Shown here piece after piece: positions 43,283 to 52,133 of a DNA stretch of 64,000 nucleotides. The notes below the pieces were generated by a model that was not told where the DNA came from, did not search any database, and saw nothing but the letters and a program-made list of their open reading frames with translations. Where the stretch lies: contig WSYB01000016.1 of assembly GCA_009773645.1 (NCBI GenBank), forward strand, positions 1 to 64,000. Direction: 5' to 3'. The translations under genes and the position numbers were made by a program. Position 1 is the stretch's first letter. Each line of letters begins with the position of its first letter. Origin of the DNA: Geobacteraceae bacterium. Its GTDB lineage: Bacteria > Desulfobacterota > Desulfuromonadia > Geobacterales > Geobacteraceae.

Positions 43283-44057
43283 CTATGGATGACATCTTTT
43301 GCAGTCATTCATGGGAAATGCCACATTTAAATGGCAGGTACCGCAAAAGTCACCCCGTAGAATATACGACATCGAAAAATGCTTGGTGGTTTTCTTTTTT
43401 ATATTAAAAATATCCGGATGGCAACTGTTGCAGTCCAGCCACTCGGTGTGGGCCTTGTGGGGAAAGATCGCGGGAGAGATCATCGCCATTTCCGCTTCAA
43501 GCATCAGAGTTTTGTCAAAAGGAATGTCCTGAGGCTTCGATTTGAGGTGATTTGCCGGGGAGATCAATTTTCTTCTCAACGCTTCTACCCAGTCTATGCC
43601 GTTGCCGAATTCCGTTCTCGGAAAAGGAGCTTTTGAAAACAGGGAATAGTTATCCCGCCCGGAACCTATGTCGCCGGTGTGGCACTTGTCACAGTTGCCG
43701 TTGGGTCTGAAAGCGATCTTTCCGTTGTGGCAGGAGCCGCAAAATTTCCCCCGTCTGTTGGTTGCTTCCGATATCTCGGTAGTATTCACCTTCATGTACC
43801 TTCATGTTAAATTCAAGTTCGGAATGGCATACCCGGCATGTGTATTTCATTCTGTGCTGCCAATGGGAAAATGAAACCGGTTTTACACCATTTCTCGTCG
43901 ATGTCCGGTCGATGAGGATGTTTCCATACTCTTCAAACGGTGCGACGGGGGGCAGATTAAAGTAAGCGACCCCCCGCGACGGCGAAGAGAAGAGCACTAC
44001 CGGCAACAGCAACGCAATCTTTAATATTAAAGGGGCTTTGTATGGCATCTTTGGCAA
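43283..44057 (-). pseudogene. Hexaheme c-type cytochrome gene split by a frameshift
   Basis: Read as one, this gene would encode an exported c-type cytochrome of about 250 residues with six haem sites: CRVCH, CGSCH, CDKCH, CNSCH, CGTCH and CKRCH. The 5' part (44057 to about 43790) and the 3' part (from about 43800) lie in different frames. A perfect tandem duplication of ten bases, ACCTTCATGT, at 43788-43807 causes the shift: deleting one copy joins ELEFNMKV directly to NTTEISEATNRRGKFC. The 5' signal peptide (KAPLILKIALLLPVVLFSS) and all haem sites are otherwise intact, so the mutation is recent or a sequencing artefact. Its paralogue is the next gene upstream. Confidence 0.9.
43788..43807. 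repeat. 10-bp perfect tandem duplication that breaks the cytochrome gene
   Basis: Two adjacent copies of ACCTTCATGT. Ten is not a multiple of three, so the frame shifts. Loss of one copy restores a single long frame. Confidence 0.95.
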
Positions 44058-44824
44058 TCGATCTGAGGGAACGCAACAGTGTCATGGCATACACCGCAAT
44101 ATTTCCTGTCGAACAGTTCTATCATTGAGTATTTGGTCGCCCCTTTTTTGACTCCGACGAATATTTCCGGATGACACAATTCGCAACCGTTCCAGACGGT
44201 ATGCTTTTTGTGGGAAAAGATGATGTCCGGCATCCCCTCAATTTTCGAGCCTATGTAAAAGTCCTTTTGCGCGGCCATGGGAGCCCGTTTTATGGACACT
44301 CCCTCAAGAAAATCGACAGGTTTTATCAACCCCGTTTCTTCGGCCTTTTCCCAGTCTATACCATTGCCAAACCGCTCTTTTGGGAGTCTTTCGGCAAATT
44401 TGTAAAAATCAGTCTCTTTCGTTGGATTCGGGGCGGCAGCGTGACATCGCTCACATCTTTTGACGTCACCCTTGGTAAATTCCTTGGAGCAGGCCGCAAA
44501 CACCCTTCTCCCTTCAAATGACATTTTATCGTTATGGCATGTACCACAGAAATAACCCCTCATATTGTCGGCGGCCTTTATCTGGGTTTCTCCGGTTTTC
44601 ATGGAAAAACCGATATCCACATGGCAGAGGCGGCAGGTGAATTTTCCCCTGTGCGTCCAATGGTCAAACTCAACCGGGGCGATTCCGACTTTTGTGGCAT
44701 AATTATTTAGCGTAACCTTGCCGTATTCATGAGGTTTCGGCCGCTTTTTTTTCACCCCCCCTTGGGCAAAGCACAAACCTGCCAGAGAAACAATCAGTAA
44801 AATTATAAATAGTAATTTTTTCAT
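44027..44824 (-). CDS. Hexaheme c-type cytochrome
   Basis: A 265-residue exported protein (signal MKKLLFIILLIVSLAGLCFA) with six CxxCH haem-binding sites: CRLCH (from 64), CGTCH (93), CERCH (124), CELCH, CGVCH and CQRCH. Additional His residues before them (EFDHWTHRGKFTC, FSHKKHTVWNGC) are suited as distal ligands. It looks like two c7-type triheme domains in tandem. Such proteins carry electrons through the periplasm in Geobacter-like organisms. It overlaps the broken paralogue by 31 bases, so the two form one operon after a likely duplication. Confidence 0.92.
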   Translation of the reverse strand: MKKLLFIILLIVSLAGLCFAQGGVKKKRPKPHEYGKVTLNNYATKVGIAPVEFDHWTHRGKFTCRLCHVDIGFSMKTGETQIKAADNMRGYFCGTCHNDKMSFEGRRVFAACSKEFTKGDVKRCERCHAAAPNPTKETDFYKFAERLPKERFGNGIDWEKAEETGLIKPVDFLEGVSIKRAPMAAQKDFYIGSKIEGMPDIIFSHKKHTVWNGCELCHPEIFVGVKKGATKYSMIELFDRKYCGVCHDTVAFPQIDCQRCHTKPL

Positions 44825-45131
44825 ATCCCCCTCCTATTGAATAACTCGGTAGTGAGATATAGTAAGATAGATGAATTCTATGTGTCAATGTTAATAATTA
44901 AGCTTGAACAAATTAATTTTTATCCATGTATGTTAACTGTTGGTCCACTTTCGTGGAATAACTGAATGCATCGATCTGTACGTTGACAGTGACGCTCTTC
45001 TGTCAGACGGCTATATGTGGTGGCCCTCTTTGCTGTCGTATGGGATGAAAAGGATTTTTTCACTTGATTTATCCGCCGATTTGTTTTAGATAAAAAACCC
45101 CCTCCATATCAAGACGGTCTTCGGGAAATCC
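44825..45131. other. 307-base AT-rich divergent promoter region
   Basis: Separates the cytochrome genes from ispE. AT-rich around 44840-44940, consistent with the cytochrome promoter; no clear operator or hairpin was found. Confidence 0.4.
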
Positions 45132-45977
45132 ATGATGAAAATGTTGAAACTCAAAGCCCCCGCCAAGGTTAACTACCGGCTCGACGTCCTGCGCAGGCGG
45201 CCGGACGGCTACCATGAGCTGCGCATGGTTATGCAGCGCATCGATCTGTGTGATGATATCGATATTGCCATTTCAGACCGGCCCGGCATCCGGGTGACAT
45301 GCGGCCGGGCCGGGGTTCCGGACGGGCCCGGAAATATTGCCTGGCGGGCGGCCGATGCTCTGCTGAAGCTTTCCGGGCAAACAGTGGGGATCGATATCGC
45401 CATTGCCAAGAATATTCCTGTAGCTGCCGGACTTGGCGGCGGAAGCAGCGACAGTGCCACGGTCCTGATGGGGGTCAATGAACTGCTCGATCTTGGACTT
45501 TCCCAGGAGCGGCTGATGGAGGTCGGCGTAACGCTGGGAGCAGACGTACCCTTCTTCATTTTCAAAAAAACAGCCTTGGCAGAAGGGATCGGAGAGAAGC
45601 TTGCCGCCATTGGCGAAATCCCGGCGGTCTGGTTGGTGCTGGTCAATCCCAATATCCACGTTTCCACCGCATGGGTCTATCAAAATTTGCAATTGACAGC
45701 CGGGAAAGATGACTATATAATGCCCTGCTTCTACAGGAGTGCTGCAGATATATGCGCCATCCTCTCCAATGACCTTGAAGCTGTCACTATCCGGCGTTTT
45801 CCGGTGATCCAGGAAATCAAGGAGCGGCTCCTTTTCGCGGGAGCCGGCGGAGCTCTCATGTCCGGCAGCGGCCCTACGGTTTTCGGGGTTTTTGCTGAAG
45901 AGTCGCAGGCGAGACGAGCCGCAGCGGAACTTTCCCGTGAAAACGAATGGTTCGTGACGGCAGTTAAGACATTGTAA
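45132..45977 (+). CDS. ispE: 4-diphosphocytidyl-2-C-methyl-D-erythritol kinase IspE
   Basis: A 281-residue GHMP kinase. [23 protein letters not shown] at the N terminus, the glycine-rich ATP loop [14 protein letters not shown] and the C-terminal [10 protein letters not shown] are all diagnostic. It phosphorylates the methylerythritol intermediate in the non-mevalonate isoprenoid pathway. The start could also be the second or fourth codon (MMKMLKLK); the last fits the family best. It is followed by tRNA-Gln and prs, a common bacterial order. Confidence 0.95.
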   Translation: MMKMLKLKAPAKVNYRLDVLRRRPDGYHELRMVMQRIDLCDDIDIAISDRPGIRVTCGRAGVPDGPGNIAWRAADALLKLSGQTVGIDIAIAKNIPVAAGLGGGSSDSATVLMGVNELLDLGLSQERLMEVGVTLGADVPFFIFKKTALAEGIGEKLAAIGEIPAVWLVLVNPNIHVSTAWVYQNLQLTAGKDDYIMPCFYRSAADICAILSNDLEAVTIRRFPVIQEIKERLLFAGAGGALMSGSGPTVFGVFAEESQARRAAAELSRENEWFVTAVKTL

Positions 45978-45980
45978 AAC

Positions 45981-46049
45981 CGGGAAGCGGGAACCGGGAA
46001 GCGGGAACCGGCTTGTGAAAAATACGGTTCCCGCTTCCCGGTTCCCGGA
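45981..46049. repeat. GGGAAGC/GGGAACC heptamer array with inverted arm
   Basis: After the ispE stop: GGGAAGC GGGAACC GGGAAGC GGGAACC, then 18 bases, then GGTTCCC GCTTCCC GGTTCCC. The arms pair almost perfectly and end just before tRNA-Gln. Confidence 0.9.
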
Positions 46050-46054
46050 TTTAT

Positions 46055-46129
46055 TGGGGCGTCGCCAAGCGGTAAGGCACCGGATTTTGATTCCGGCATT
46101 CCCAGGTTCGATCCCTGGCGCCCCAGCCA
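46055..46129 (+). tRNA. tRNA-Gln (anticodon TTG)
   Basis: A complete cloverleaf. The acceptor stem is TGGGGCG with CGCCCCA, and there is a D arm. The anticodon stem CCGGA/TCCGG carries the loop TTTTGAT (anticodon TTG), and the T arm contains GGTTCGATCC. The genome encodes the CCA end (46127-46129 after the discriminator G). It lies between ispE and prs. Confidence 0.97.
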
Positions 46130-46204
46130 AATTCCCAGCTTCGTTTATTCAGTATCGAATTAAGTGGCCGACTATTAAAAATGTTAAAAAGGTAATTTGC
46201 ATCT

Positions 46205-47149
46205 ATGGAAAACAAGATCAGGGTGTTCAGCGGTAATTCCAACGAGAATCTGGCCGAAAGAATCTGTGCCAGCCTTGGCGTTCCGCTGGGTAATGCCAAG
46301 GTTAAAAACTTTTCCGACGGCGAAATCATGGTGGAAATCGGGGAGAACGTCCGTGGCCGTGACACTTACGTGGTGCAGTCAACCTGTTTCCCCACCAATA
46401 ACAACCTGATGGAACTCCTGATCATGATGGACGCGCTGAAGAGGGCATCCGCCGCCACGATTACCGCAGTGATCCCCTATTACGGCTATGCCCGGCAGGA
46501 CCGCAAGGTTGCGCCGCGCACCCCGATAACCTCGAAACTGGTGGCCGACCTGATCACCACCGCGGGGGCCGACCGGGTGGTTACGATAGACCTTCATGCG
46601 GGACAGATCCAGGGCTTTTTCAATATCCCGGTGGACAACCTGTACGCGGCGCCGGTCATCCTGGAGCACCTGAAAAAGCGTTTCCCCCATAACAATATTG
46701 TCATGGTTTCTCCCGATGCAGGAGGTACCGAGCGTGCCAGGGCATTTGCCAAGCGTCTGGGGTGCACCCTGGCCATTATCGACAAGCGCCGCACCGGTCC
46801 GAATGTGGCCGAAGTAATGCACCTGGTCGGCGATGTCAGAGACAAGACGGCGATCATTCTCGATGATATGATCGATACCGCGGGAACCCTGACCCAGGCG
46901 GCCAATGCACTCAAGGAGTTCGGCGCCAAGTCCATTTATGCCTGCGCCACCCATGGTGTCCTTTCGGGGCCGGCCATCGACCGGATCAACGAATCAGCCA
47001 TCGAAGAGGTGGTCATTACCGACACTATTCCCATCGGAGAAAAAATCGGCAGAACCGCGAAAATCAAGGTGCTTTCCGTTGCGGAACTCCTTGCTGAAGC
47101 CATCAGGCGCATTCACGAGGATGAATCGGTCAGTTCGCTGTTTGTATAG
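46205..47149 (+). CDS. prs: Ribose-phosphate pyrophosphokinase
   Basis: 314 residues of the class I PRPP synthase: [13 protein letters not shown] near the start, [15 protein letters not shown] in the ATP flap, [14 protein letters not shown] and the PRPP loop [10 protein letters not shown]. It makes PRPP from ribose-5-phosphate and ATP for nucleotide, His and Trp synthesis. It begins 75 bases after tRNA-Gln; no strong ribosome site is seen (TTTGCATCT). Confidence 0.96.
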   Translation: MENKIRVFSGNSNENLAERICASLGVPLGNAKVKNFSDGEIMVEIGENVRGRDTYVVQSTCFPTNNNLMELLIMMDALKRASAATITAVIPYYGYARQDRKVAPRTPITSKLVADLITTAGADRVVTIDLHAGQIQGFFNIPVDNLYAAPVILEHLKKRFPHNNIVMVSPDAGGTERARAFAKRLGCTLAIIDKRRTGPNVAEVMHLVGDVRDKTAIILDDMIDTAGTLTQAANALKEFGAKSIYACATHGVLSGPAIDRINESAIEEVVITDTIPIGEKIGRTAKIKVLSVAELLAEAIRRIHEDESVSSLFV

Positions 47150-47181
47150 ATCGCCAGAATATAGTTGACATCGGAGGATGT

Positions 47182-47778
47182 ATGGAACAGAAAGTATTAA
47201 GCGTTGAGACCAGGGATAAGACCGGTAAGGGCATCTGCAGGCAGCTCAGGAGGGATGGATTCATCCCGGCCGTTGTTTACGGTAAGGGGATGGATCCTGT
47301 TCCCGTAACGATCAAACCCAAAGAGCTCGCCGCAGCCATTGCGGGCGAGGGGGGGCAGAATAACCTCATCACCCTGAAAGGGGGAGGTGCTCTGGACGGC
47401 AATACGGTGATTGTCGCGGATGTCAACAGAGACCCGCTAAAAGGAAGCTTACGCCACGTTGATCTCCATAAGATCAGTCTCACCGATAAGGTCCGGGTCG
47501 ATGTGTCGCTCAATCTTGTCGGCATTGCTGCAGGGGTGAAGGAAGGGGGACTGCTCGACGTTGCCATGCACACCGTTGAAGTGGAGTGCCTTCCCACCCA
47601 GATTCCCGAACATATTGACGTGGATATTGCCGGCCTCACCATCGGTCATTCCATCCATGTTGGCGACCTGCAACTGCCTGCCGGGATCAAGGTGCTGGAT
47701 GACCCGCGGGCTTCCGTGGTCAGCGTGCTCGGGAAGGCCAGGGAAGAGGAAGCTTCTGCTGCAGCGCAACCGGCCTAG
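47182..47778 (+). CDS. rplY: Ribosomal protein bL25 (Ctc-type)
   Basis: 198 residues. An N-terminal L25 domain ([26 protein letters not shown]) binds 5S rRNA, and a C-terminal TL5/Ctc beta domain ([25 protein letters not shown]) follows. This is the long, general-stress form rather than the short E. coli L25. The Ala-rich tail is typical. GGAGG precedes the start. Between prs and pth, the classic order. Confidence 0.95.
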   Translation: MEQKVLSVETRDKTGKGICRQLRRDGFIPAVVYGKGMDPVPVTIKPKELAAAIAGEGGQNNLITLKGGGALDGNTVIVADVNRDPLKGSLRHVDLHKISLTDKVRVDVSLNLVGIAAGVKEGGLLDVAMHTVEVECLPTQIPEHIDVDIAGLTIGHSIHVGDLQLPAGIKVLDDPRASVVSVLGKAREEEASAAAQPA

Positions 47779-47801
47779 CCGTTGTAAAGGCCGGGTGATT
47801 T

Positions 47802-48386
47802 ATGGCCACAAAATTGTTTGTGGGGCTGGGGAATCCCGGCTCGAAATACCTATGGACCCGCCACAACGCGGGTTTCATGGTTTTGGACAGGCTGTCGCAT
47901 CTTGCCGGGATTCCTATTACCAGAAAGAGCTTTTCAGGTTTATCCGGTGAAGGGCGTTTTCAGGGGGAGCGCCTGCTCCTCCTCAAACCCCAGACCTTCA
48001 TGAATCTCTCCGGTCGTTCCGTCAGCGAAGCGCTTCATTTCCACAAACTTTCACTTTCAGACCTCATTGTTATCCATGATGACCTGGATATCCCTTTTGG
48101 CCGGGTAAAATTGAAGGAAGGGGGCGGCGGGCATGGGGGCCACAACGGGCTCCGCTCCCTGGTTCAAGAGCTCGGCAGCGGCCAGTTTTTAAGGGTGCGT
48201 GTGGGAATAGGCCGGCCATTGCATGGCGATGCCGCCAACTATGTGCTGAGCAACTTCACCCAGGAAGAGATAAACGAACTCCCCCGTCTGCTTGACGGGA
48301 TCGTTGATGCTCTGGAACTCCTTGTCCGGGAAGGTCTCCCCAAGGCCATGAGCCTTTACAACAACAGGGCGCTCCTGGCTGAGTAG
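47802..48386 (+). CDS. pth: Peptidyl-tRNA hydrolase
   Basis: 194 residues. LFVGLGNPGSKYLWTRHNAGFMVLD contains the catalytic His; LLKPQTFMNLSG, VIHDDLDIPFGRVKLKEGGG and GHGGHNGLRSL give the rest of the active site. It releases peptides from peptidyl-tRNA that has fallen off ribosomes. The start is 24 bases after rplY, with only a poor ribosome site (GGGTGATTT). Confidence 0.96.
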   Translation: MATKLFVGLGNPGSKYLWTRHNAGFMVLDRLSHLAGIPITRKSFSGLSGEGRFQGERLLLLKPQTFMNLSGRSVSEALHFHKLSLSDLIVIHDDLDIPFGRVKLKEGGGGHGGHNGLRSLVQELGSGQFLRVRVGIGRPLHGDAANYVLSNFTQEEINELPRLLDGIVDALELLVREGLPKAMSLYNNRALLAE

Positions 48387-48392
48387 CAAATC

Positions 48393-48420
48393 CGTGAAGG
48401 GTGAAGGGTGAAAGGTTCAC
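48393..48420. repeat. GTGAAGG heptamer array
   Basis: GTGAAGG GTGAAGG GTGAAAG GTTCAC in the pth-ychF gap. The last unit is the inverted arm, giving a small hairpin. Confidence 0.8.
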
Positions 48421-48491
48421 ACCCCCGGTTGTCACAGGGTGATTCGCTGAGACACACCGCCGGGAGTCAATTTAAGAAGGAAGAATATAAT

Positions 48492-49586
48492 ATGGGTTTC
48501 AACTGCGGTATTGTCGGGCTTCCCAATGTGGGGAAGTCCACCATCTTTAATGCACTCACCTCTGCCGGGGCAGAGTCGGCCAACTATCCGTTCTGCACCA
48601 TCGACCCCAACGTGGGGATCGTCCAGGTGCCTGACGGACGGATGAATAAGCTGGCGGAACTGGTCAAACCCGAGAGAATAATCCCGACCACCATCGAGTT
48701 TCTCGATATTGCCGGACTGGTCAAGGGGGCGAGCCAGGGGGAGGGATTGGGAAATCAATTCCTGGGACATATCCGTTCGGTTGACGCCATTGTCCACGTG
48801 GTGCGCTGTTTTGACGACGAAAACGTCGTGCATGTCAGCGGCAGCATCGATCCGGTTCGGGATGTGGAAATAATCCAGACGGAGCTTGCCCTGGCCGACC
48901 TGGACAGTGTGGAGAAAAAGCTGCTGCGGGTGGGAAAGCTCCTCAAAACCGGCGAGAAAACGCTGAAGGAAGAGGCCGACTTTTATGCCCGGCTGAAGAG
49001 CGCTTTGGAACAGGGAAAGCCGGCACGGTGCCTCGCGGAGAATGACGATGAGCGTCTCATGTTGCGCGATCTCAACCTGTTGACCGACAAGCCGGTCCTC
49101 TATGTGGCCAATGTGGCAGAGGACGACCTGAACGGGGAGCATCCCTTTGTGGCGCAGGTGCGGGAACTGGCGGAGAGGGAAGGGTCGAAGCTCGTTATCA
49201 TCTGCGGCCGGATTGAAGCGGAGATCGCCGAACTGGAGGGGGAAGAGAAACAGGCCTTCCTGTCCGAGATGGGGCTGGCCGAATCGGGGCTGGACCAGTT
49301 GATCAGGTGCGGTTACGAGCTTTTGGGGCTCATCACCTATTGTACCGCCGGTAAAAAGGAAGTCCGTGCCTGGACCATCACCAAAGGGACCAAGGCGCCG
49401 CAGGCGGCCGGCGTCATCCATTCCGATTTTGAAAAGGGGTTCATCCGTGCCGAGGTGATCGCCTATGGGGATTACACTACCGCAGGGGGAGAGGCGGGTG
49501 CCCGGGAGAAGGGGCTTATGCGGCTCGAGGGGAAGGAGTATGTGGTGCAAGACGGGGATGTCATACACTTCCGCTTCAACGTGTAA
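48492..49586 (+). CDS. ychF: Ribosome-associated ATPase YchF
   Basis: A 364-residue OBG-family protein with G1 GLPNVGKST, DIAGLVKGASQGEGLGN, and the non-canonical NVAED in place of NKxD that makes YchF/OLA1 prefer ATP over GTP. A central coiled coil and a C-terminal TGS domain (AGKKEVRAWTI...ADVIHFRFNV-like end) are present. The ATG at 48492 has AAGAAGGAAG upstream; a longer frame starts inside the heptamer array. It has a role in translation under stress. Confidence 0.95.
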   Translation: MGFNCGIVGLPNVGKSTIFNALTSAGAESANYPFCTIDPNVGIVQVPDGRMNKLAELVKPERIIPTTIEFLDIAGLVKGASQGEGLGNQFLGHIRSVDAIVHVVRCFDDENVVHVSGSIDPVRDVEIIQTELALADLDSVEKKLLRVGKLLKTGEKTLKEEADFYARLKSALEQGKPARCLAENDDERLMLRDLNLLTDKPVLYVANVAEDDLNGEHPFVAQVRELAEREGSKLVIICGRIEAEIAELEGEEKQAFLSEMGLAESGLDQLIRCGYELLGLITYCTAGKKEVRAWTITKGTKAPQAAGVIHSDFEKGFIRAEVIAYGDYTTAGGEAGAREKGLMRLEGKEYVVQDGDVIHFRFNV

Positions 49587-49587
49587 A

Positions 49588-49712
49588 AGAAGCGCGGCTT
49601 TTTCCCAATCTCTGCGTTGATCTTCGGGATTCCTTGTGCGACGTACTTATCAGTACGCCTCCGCGTCATCCCTCGATCGCCTTGACCTTGAAAAAAAATC
49701 CACGCTTCTATA
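49588..49712. repeat. Interspersed hairpin element, copy A
   Basis: Outer arms AGAAGCG.GG.TTTTT (from 49588) and the complement ending at 49711 enclose a core (49609-49690). The core contains AACGCAG (antisense), a CGTACT...AGTACG inverted pair, and CAAGGC (antisense). The core's layout matches the element at 59122-59240 in reverse orientation, though the outer arms differ. It fills the ychF-rpsF gap. Confidence 0.7.
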
Positions 49713-49898
49713 AAAAGCTTGATGTTTTTTGCTTGCTTATGGAGCTTTTTGCTGTGCCGTAGTGATAACATCATAAAAAACCTTGAAAAATAAAGAAAAA
49801 TATAGTATTAGTTCCAGTTCCCAAAGAGCGGCCATTTTGGCCGTATCTCCTTGCTCCGGGTTGGACCGGGGCTAAATAACCGTGAGGAGGAAGTAATT

Positions 49899-50273
49899 AT
49901 GAGGATGTATGAGACGATTTTCATCGTCCAGCCCGACCTTGGAGATGAGGACCTCAAAGGGCTCTCAGCCAAGGTACAGGAAGTCATTGCCGGAGGAAAA
50001 GGCAACTTCAAAAAGCTGGAAGACTGGGGGGTGAGAAAACTTGCCTACCCGATCAGCAAATTTACCCGTGGCCGTTATTATTACCTTCGCTTCGATGCCG
50101 ACGCTGCCCTGATTGCGGAGCTGGAGAGGCGCTTCAGGCTGGACGACAGGGTGGTCAGGTACCAGAGCGTCAAGCTTGAGAAAGAGACTGCACCCTCTGC
50201 TGCTGCGCCGGTTGTGGAAGTCGAAGAAACGGTGGCAGCTGAGACTGAAGAGTCAGCGGCCGAAAGCGAATAA
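49899..50273 (+). CDS. rpsF: Ribosomal protein bS6
   Basis: 124 residues. The S6 fold is clear: MYETIFIVQPDL, KLEDWGVRKLAYPI and GRYYYLRFDAD, with the VRYQSVKLEKE strand. An Ala/Glu-rich tail of about 25 residues follows, as in many species. GAGGAGG precedes the ATG at 49899. First gene of the rpsF-rpsR-DUF2232-rplI operon. Confidence 0.95.
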   Translation: MRMYETIFIVQPDLGDEDLKGLSAKVQEVIAGGKGNFKKLEDWGVRKLAYPISKFTRGRYYYLRFDADAALIAELERRFRLDDRVVRYQSVKLEKETAPSAAAPVVEVEETVAAETEESAAESE

Positions 50274-50294
50274 ATTAACGGAGGATTCAGATAC

Positions 50295-50570
50295 ATGAGT
50301 GACGAAAGAACACCACAGAGAAGCACTGCTCCCAGAAAAAAGAGGCCCTTCCAGCGCAGGAAAGTATGCCGTTTCTGCGCCGATAAGCAGGTATCCATTG
50401 ATTATAAAGATCCCCGCACCTTGCGCTACTTTATCAGCGAGAGGGGGAAAATCATCCCGAGAAGGATCTCCGGCAATTGTTCGAAGCATCAGCGGGAGAT
50501 AACCGAGGCCATCAAGCGGGCCAGAAACATTGCGCTGCTGCCGATTGCCAGCGCGCATGTCATGCCGTAA
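50295..50570 (+). CDS. rpsR: Ribosomal protein bS18
   Basis: 91 residues: [59 protein letters not shown]. The CxxC pair (CRFC) marks the zinc-binding form. The N-terminal basic tail is longer than in E. coli. It binds next to S6 on the 30S subunit. Confidence 0.95.
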   Translation: MSDERTPQRSTAPRKKRPFQRRKVCRFCADKQVSIDYKDPRTLRYFISERGKIIPRRISGNCSKHQREITEAIKRARNIALLPIASAHVMP

Positions 50571-50585
50571 CGGGTAAGAGTGCCG

Positions 50586-51530
50586 ATGAATTTTCCCGGC
50601 AAAGGGATCCCGCTCGACATCATCAAGGGTAGCATTGCAACGCTGACGCTTTTTCTCGCCTACATCTCATTCCCGCTGGTGGGATTGCTCCCCGGTGTTT
50701 TTGCACCGCTGCCGTGCATGTACTACACCCTGAAAAGCGGGAAACTCGTCGGCTCCGCCATTGTGGCAATTGTCGCGGTGGTTCTGGCGATCGTTGTGGA
50801 CCCTGAGACCACGGCCCTTTATCTGTTACAATGCGGCATAATTTCGTTGTCGCTGCCGCTGTTTCTGGCAAAGGGGAGGGGTGCGGCACGAGCCATTGCA
50901 TATGCCGTTACGCTGAACATCGCCGTTATCCTTGTTCTGGCCGCAGTCTACGGGTTATCCCAAGGGGTGGACCTGGACAGGCAGGTGCTGAAAGGGGTTG
51001 AGACCAGCATCTCTCAGACGACGCTCCTCTACGAAAAAAAGGGGCTCAAGGGAGATGAACTGAAACTTCTGCAGCAGGGGATGAAGCAGGCCGGAGTCGT
51101 GATCGCCCGCATTTATCCGGCTCTTCTGGTCGTAAGCTTCGGCATTATTGCCGGTTTCAACCTGCTGGTGCTGAAGAGGGTTTCCGCACGGCTCCCCGAA
51201 CCTCTGCCGGTCGGTGACTTCAAGCTGTTCAAGAACCCGGAGCAGCTGGTCTGGGTGGTGATAGCTGCCGGCTTTGCCATGCTGATCGATAACACGGGGG
51301 TTGCCAGGGCGGCCCTGAATGTCCTGGTTGTGACCCTTTTCATGTACTTCTTGCAGGGAATGGCCGTCGTTATTCACTTTTTCACCAGACTTGCGGTACC
51401 GACCTTTGTCCGGGTAATATTTTACATCCTTCTCATTGCGCAGCCATATATGACGGTAGCGGTGGCGGCGCTGGGAATATTCGACTTATGGGGGAATTTC
51501 CGCACCCCAAAACAACGTGAAAACCTGTAA
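50586..51530 (+). CDS. DUF2232/YybS-like membrane protein
   Basis: 314 residues with about eight membrane helices and the YybS/DUF2232 pattern (LPCMYYTLKSGKLVGSAIV; GMAVVIHFFTRLAVPTFVRVIFYILL near the C terminus). The protein is often encoded between rpsR and rplI, as here. Its job is unknown; a transporter or assembly function has been suggested. I use the ATG at 50586; a GTG two codons earlier is possible. Confidence 0.85.
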   Translation: MNFPGKGIPLDIIKGSIATLTLFLAYISFPLVGLLPGVFAPLPCMYYTLKSGKLVGSAIVAIVAVVLAIVVDPETTALYLLQCGIISLSLPLFLAKGRGAARAIAYAVTLNIAVILVLAAVYGLSQGVDLDRQVLKGVETSISQTTLLYEKKGLKGDELKLLQQGMKQAGVVIARIYPALLVVSFGIIAGFNLLVLKRVSARLPEPLPVGDFKLFKNPEQLVWVVIAAGFAMLIDNTGVARAALNVLVVTLFMYFLQGMAVVIHFFTRLAVPTFVRVIFYILLIAQPYMTVAVAALGIFDLWGNFRTPKQRENL

Positions 51531-51552
51531 ATCAGGCTAGGAGGAGAGACAC

Positions 51553-51999
51553 ATGAAGGTAATTCTCAAAGAAAACATCGACACCCTCGGCCATATCGGC
51601 GACATCGTCAAGGTGGCTCCCGGTTATGCCAGGAATTATCTGCTCCCCAAGGGGCTGGCCATCGAGGCGACCACCAAGAACGCCAAGGCCCTTGAACATG
51701 CCAAGCGCCAGATGGAGTACAAGAAGAACAAGGTGCTGGAGCAGGCCAAACAGCTGGCCGCCAGGATCGAAGGGCTTACCTTTGCTCTGGCCCGTCAGGC
51801 AGGCGAGGAAGGGAAGCTGTTCGGTTCCGTAACCAACATGGAGCTGGCCGAGCATTTGAAGGCGCAGGGAATCGAGATCGACCGGAAGAAGATCATGTTG
51901 GCCGAACCGATCAAGCACGTCGGGGAGTTCACCGCTGCAATCAAACTCCACCCCGAGGTAAGCGCCACCCTGAAGGTGAGCGTCACCAAGTCGGAGTAA
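51553..51999 (+). CDS. rplI: Ribosomal protein bL9
   Basis: 148 residues: the N-terminal rRNA-binding domain MKVILKENIDTLGHIGDIVKV.PGYARNYLLPKGLA, a long connecting helix and the C-terminal domain ending VSVTKSE. AGGAGGAG precedes the ATG. Its terminator lies 40 bases downstream. Confidence 0.96.
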   Translation: MKVILKENIDTLGHIGDIVKVAPGYARNYLLPKGLAIEATTKNAKALEHAKRQMEYKKNKVLEQAKQLAARIEGLTFALARQAGEEGKLFGSVTNMELAEHLKAQGIEIDRKKIMLAEPIKHVGEFTAAIKLHPEVSATLKVSVTKSE

Positions 52000-52039
52000 T
52001 CTCTGTAAAATGTTGTTCATCAAGGCTTGATGCGAATAG

Positions 52040-52079
52040 AAAAGGCGGCGCGGGTAATTGACCCTGCCGCCTTTTTTGT
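52040..52079 (+). terminator. Terminator of the rpsF-rplI operon
   Basis: AAAAGGCGGC.GCGGGT pairs with ACCC.TGCCGCCTTTT around AATTG, then TTTTTTG. Confidence 0.88.
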
Positions 52080-52133
52080 TTTACTGTTTACTTGGGCGCC
52101 CTATGCGGTAAGATTGCAGTGGAGGGAAAGCAG

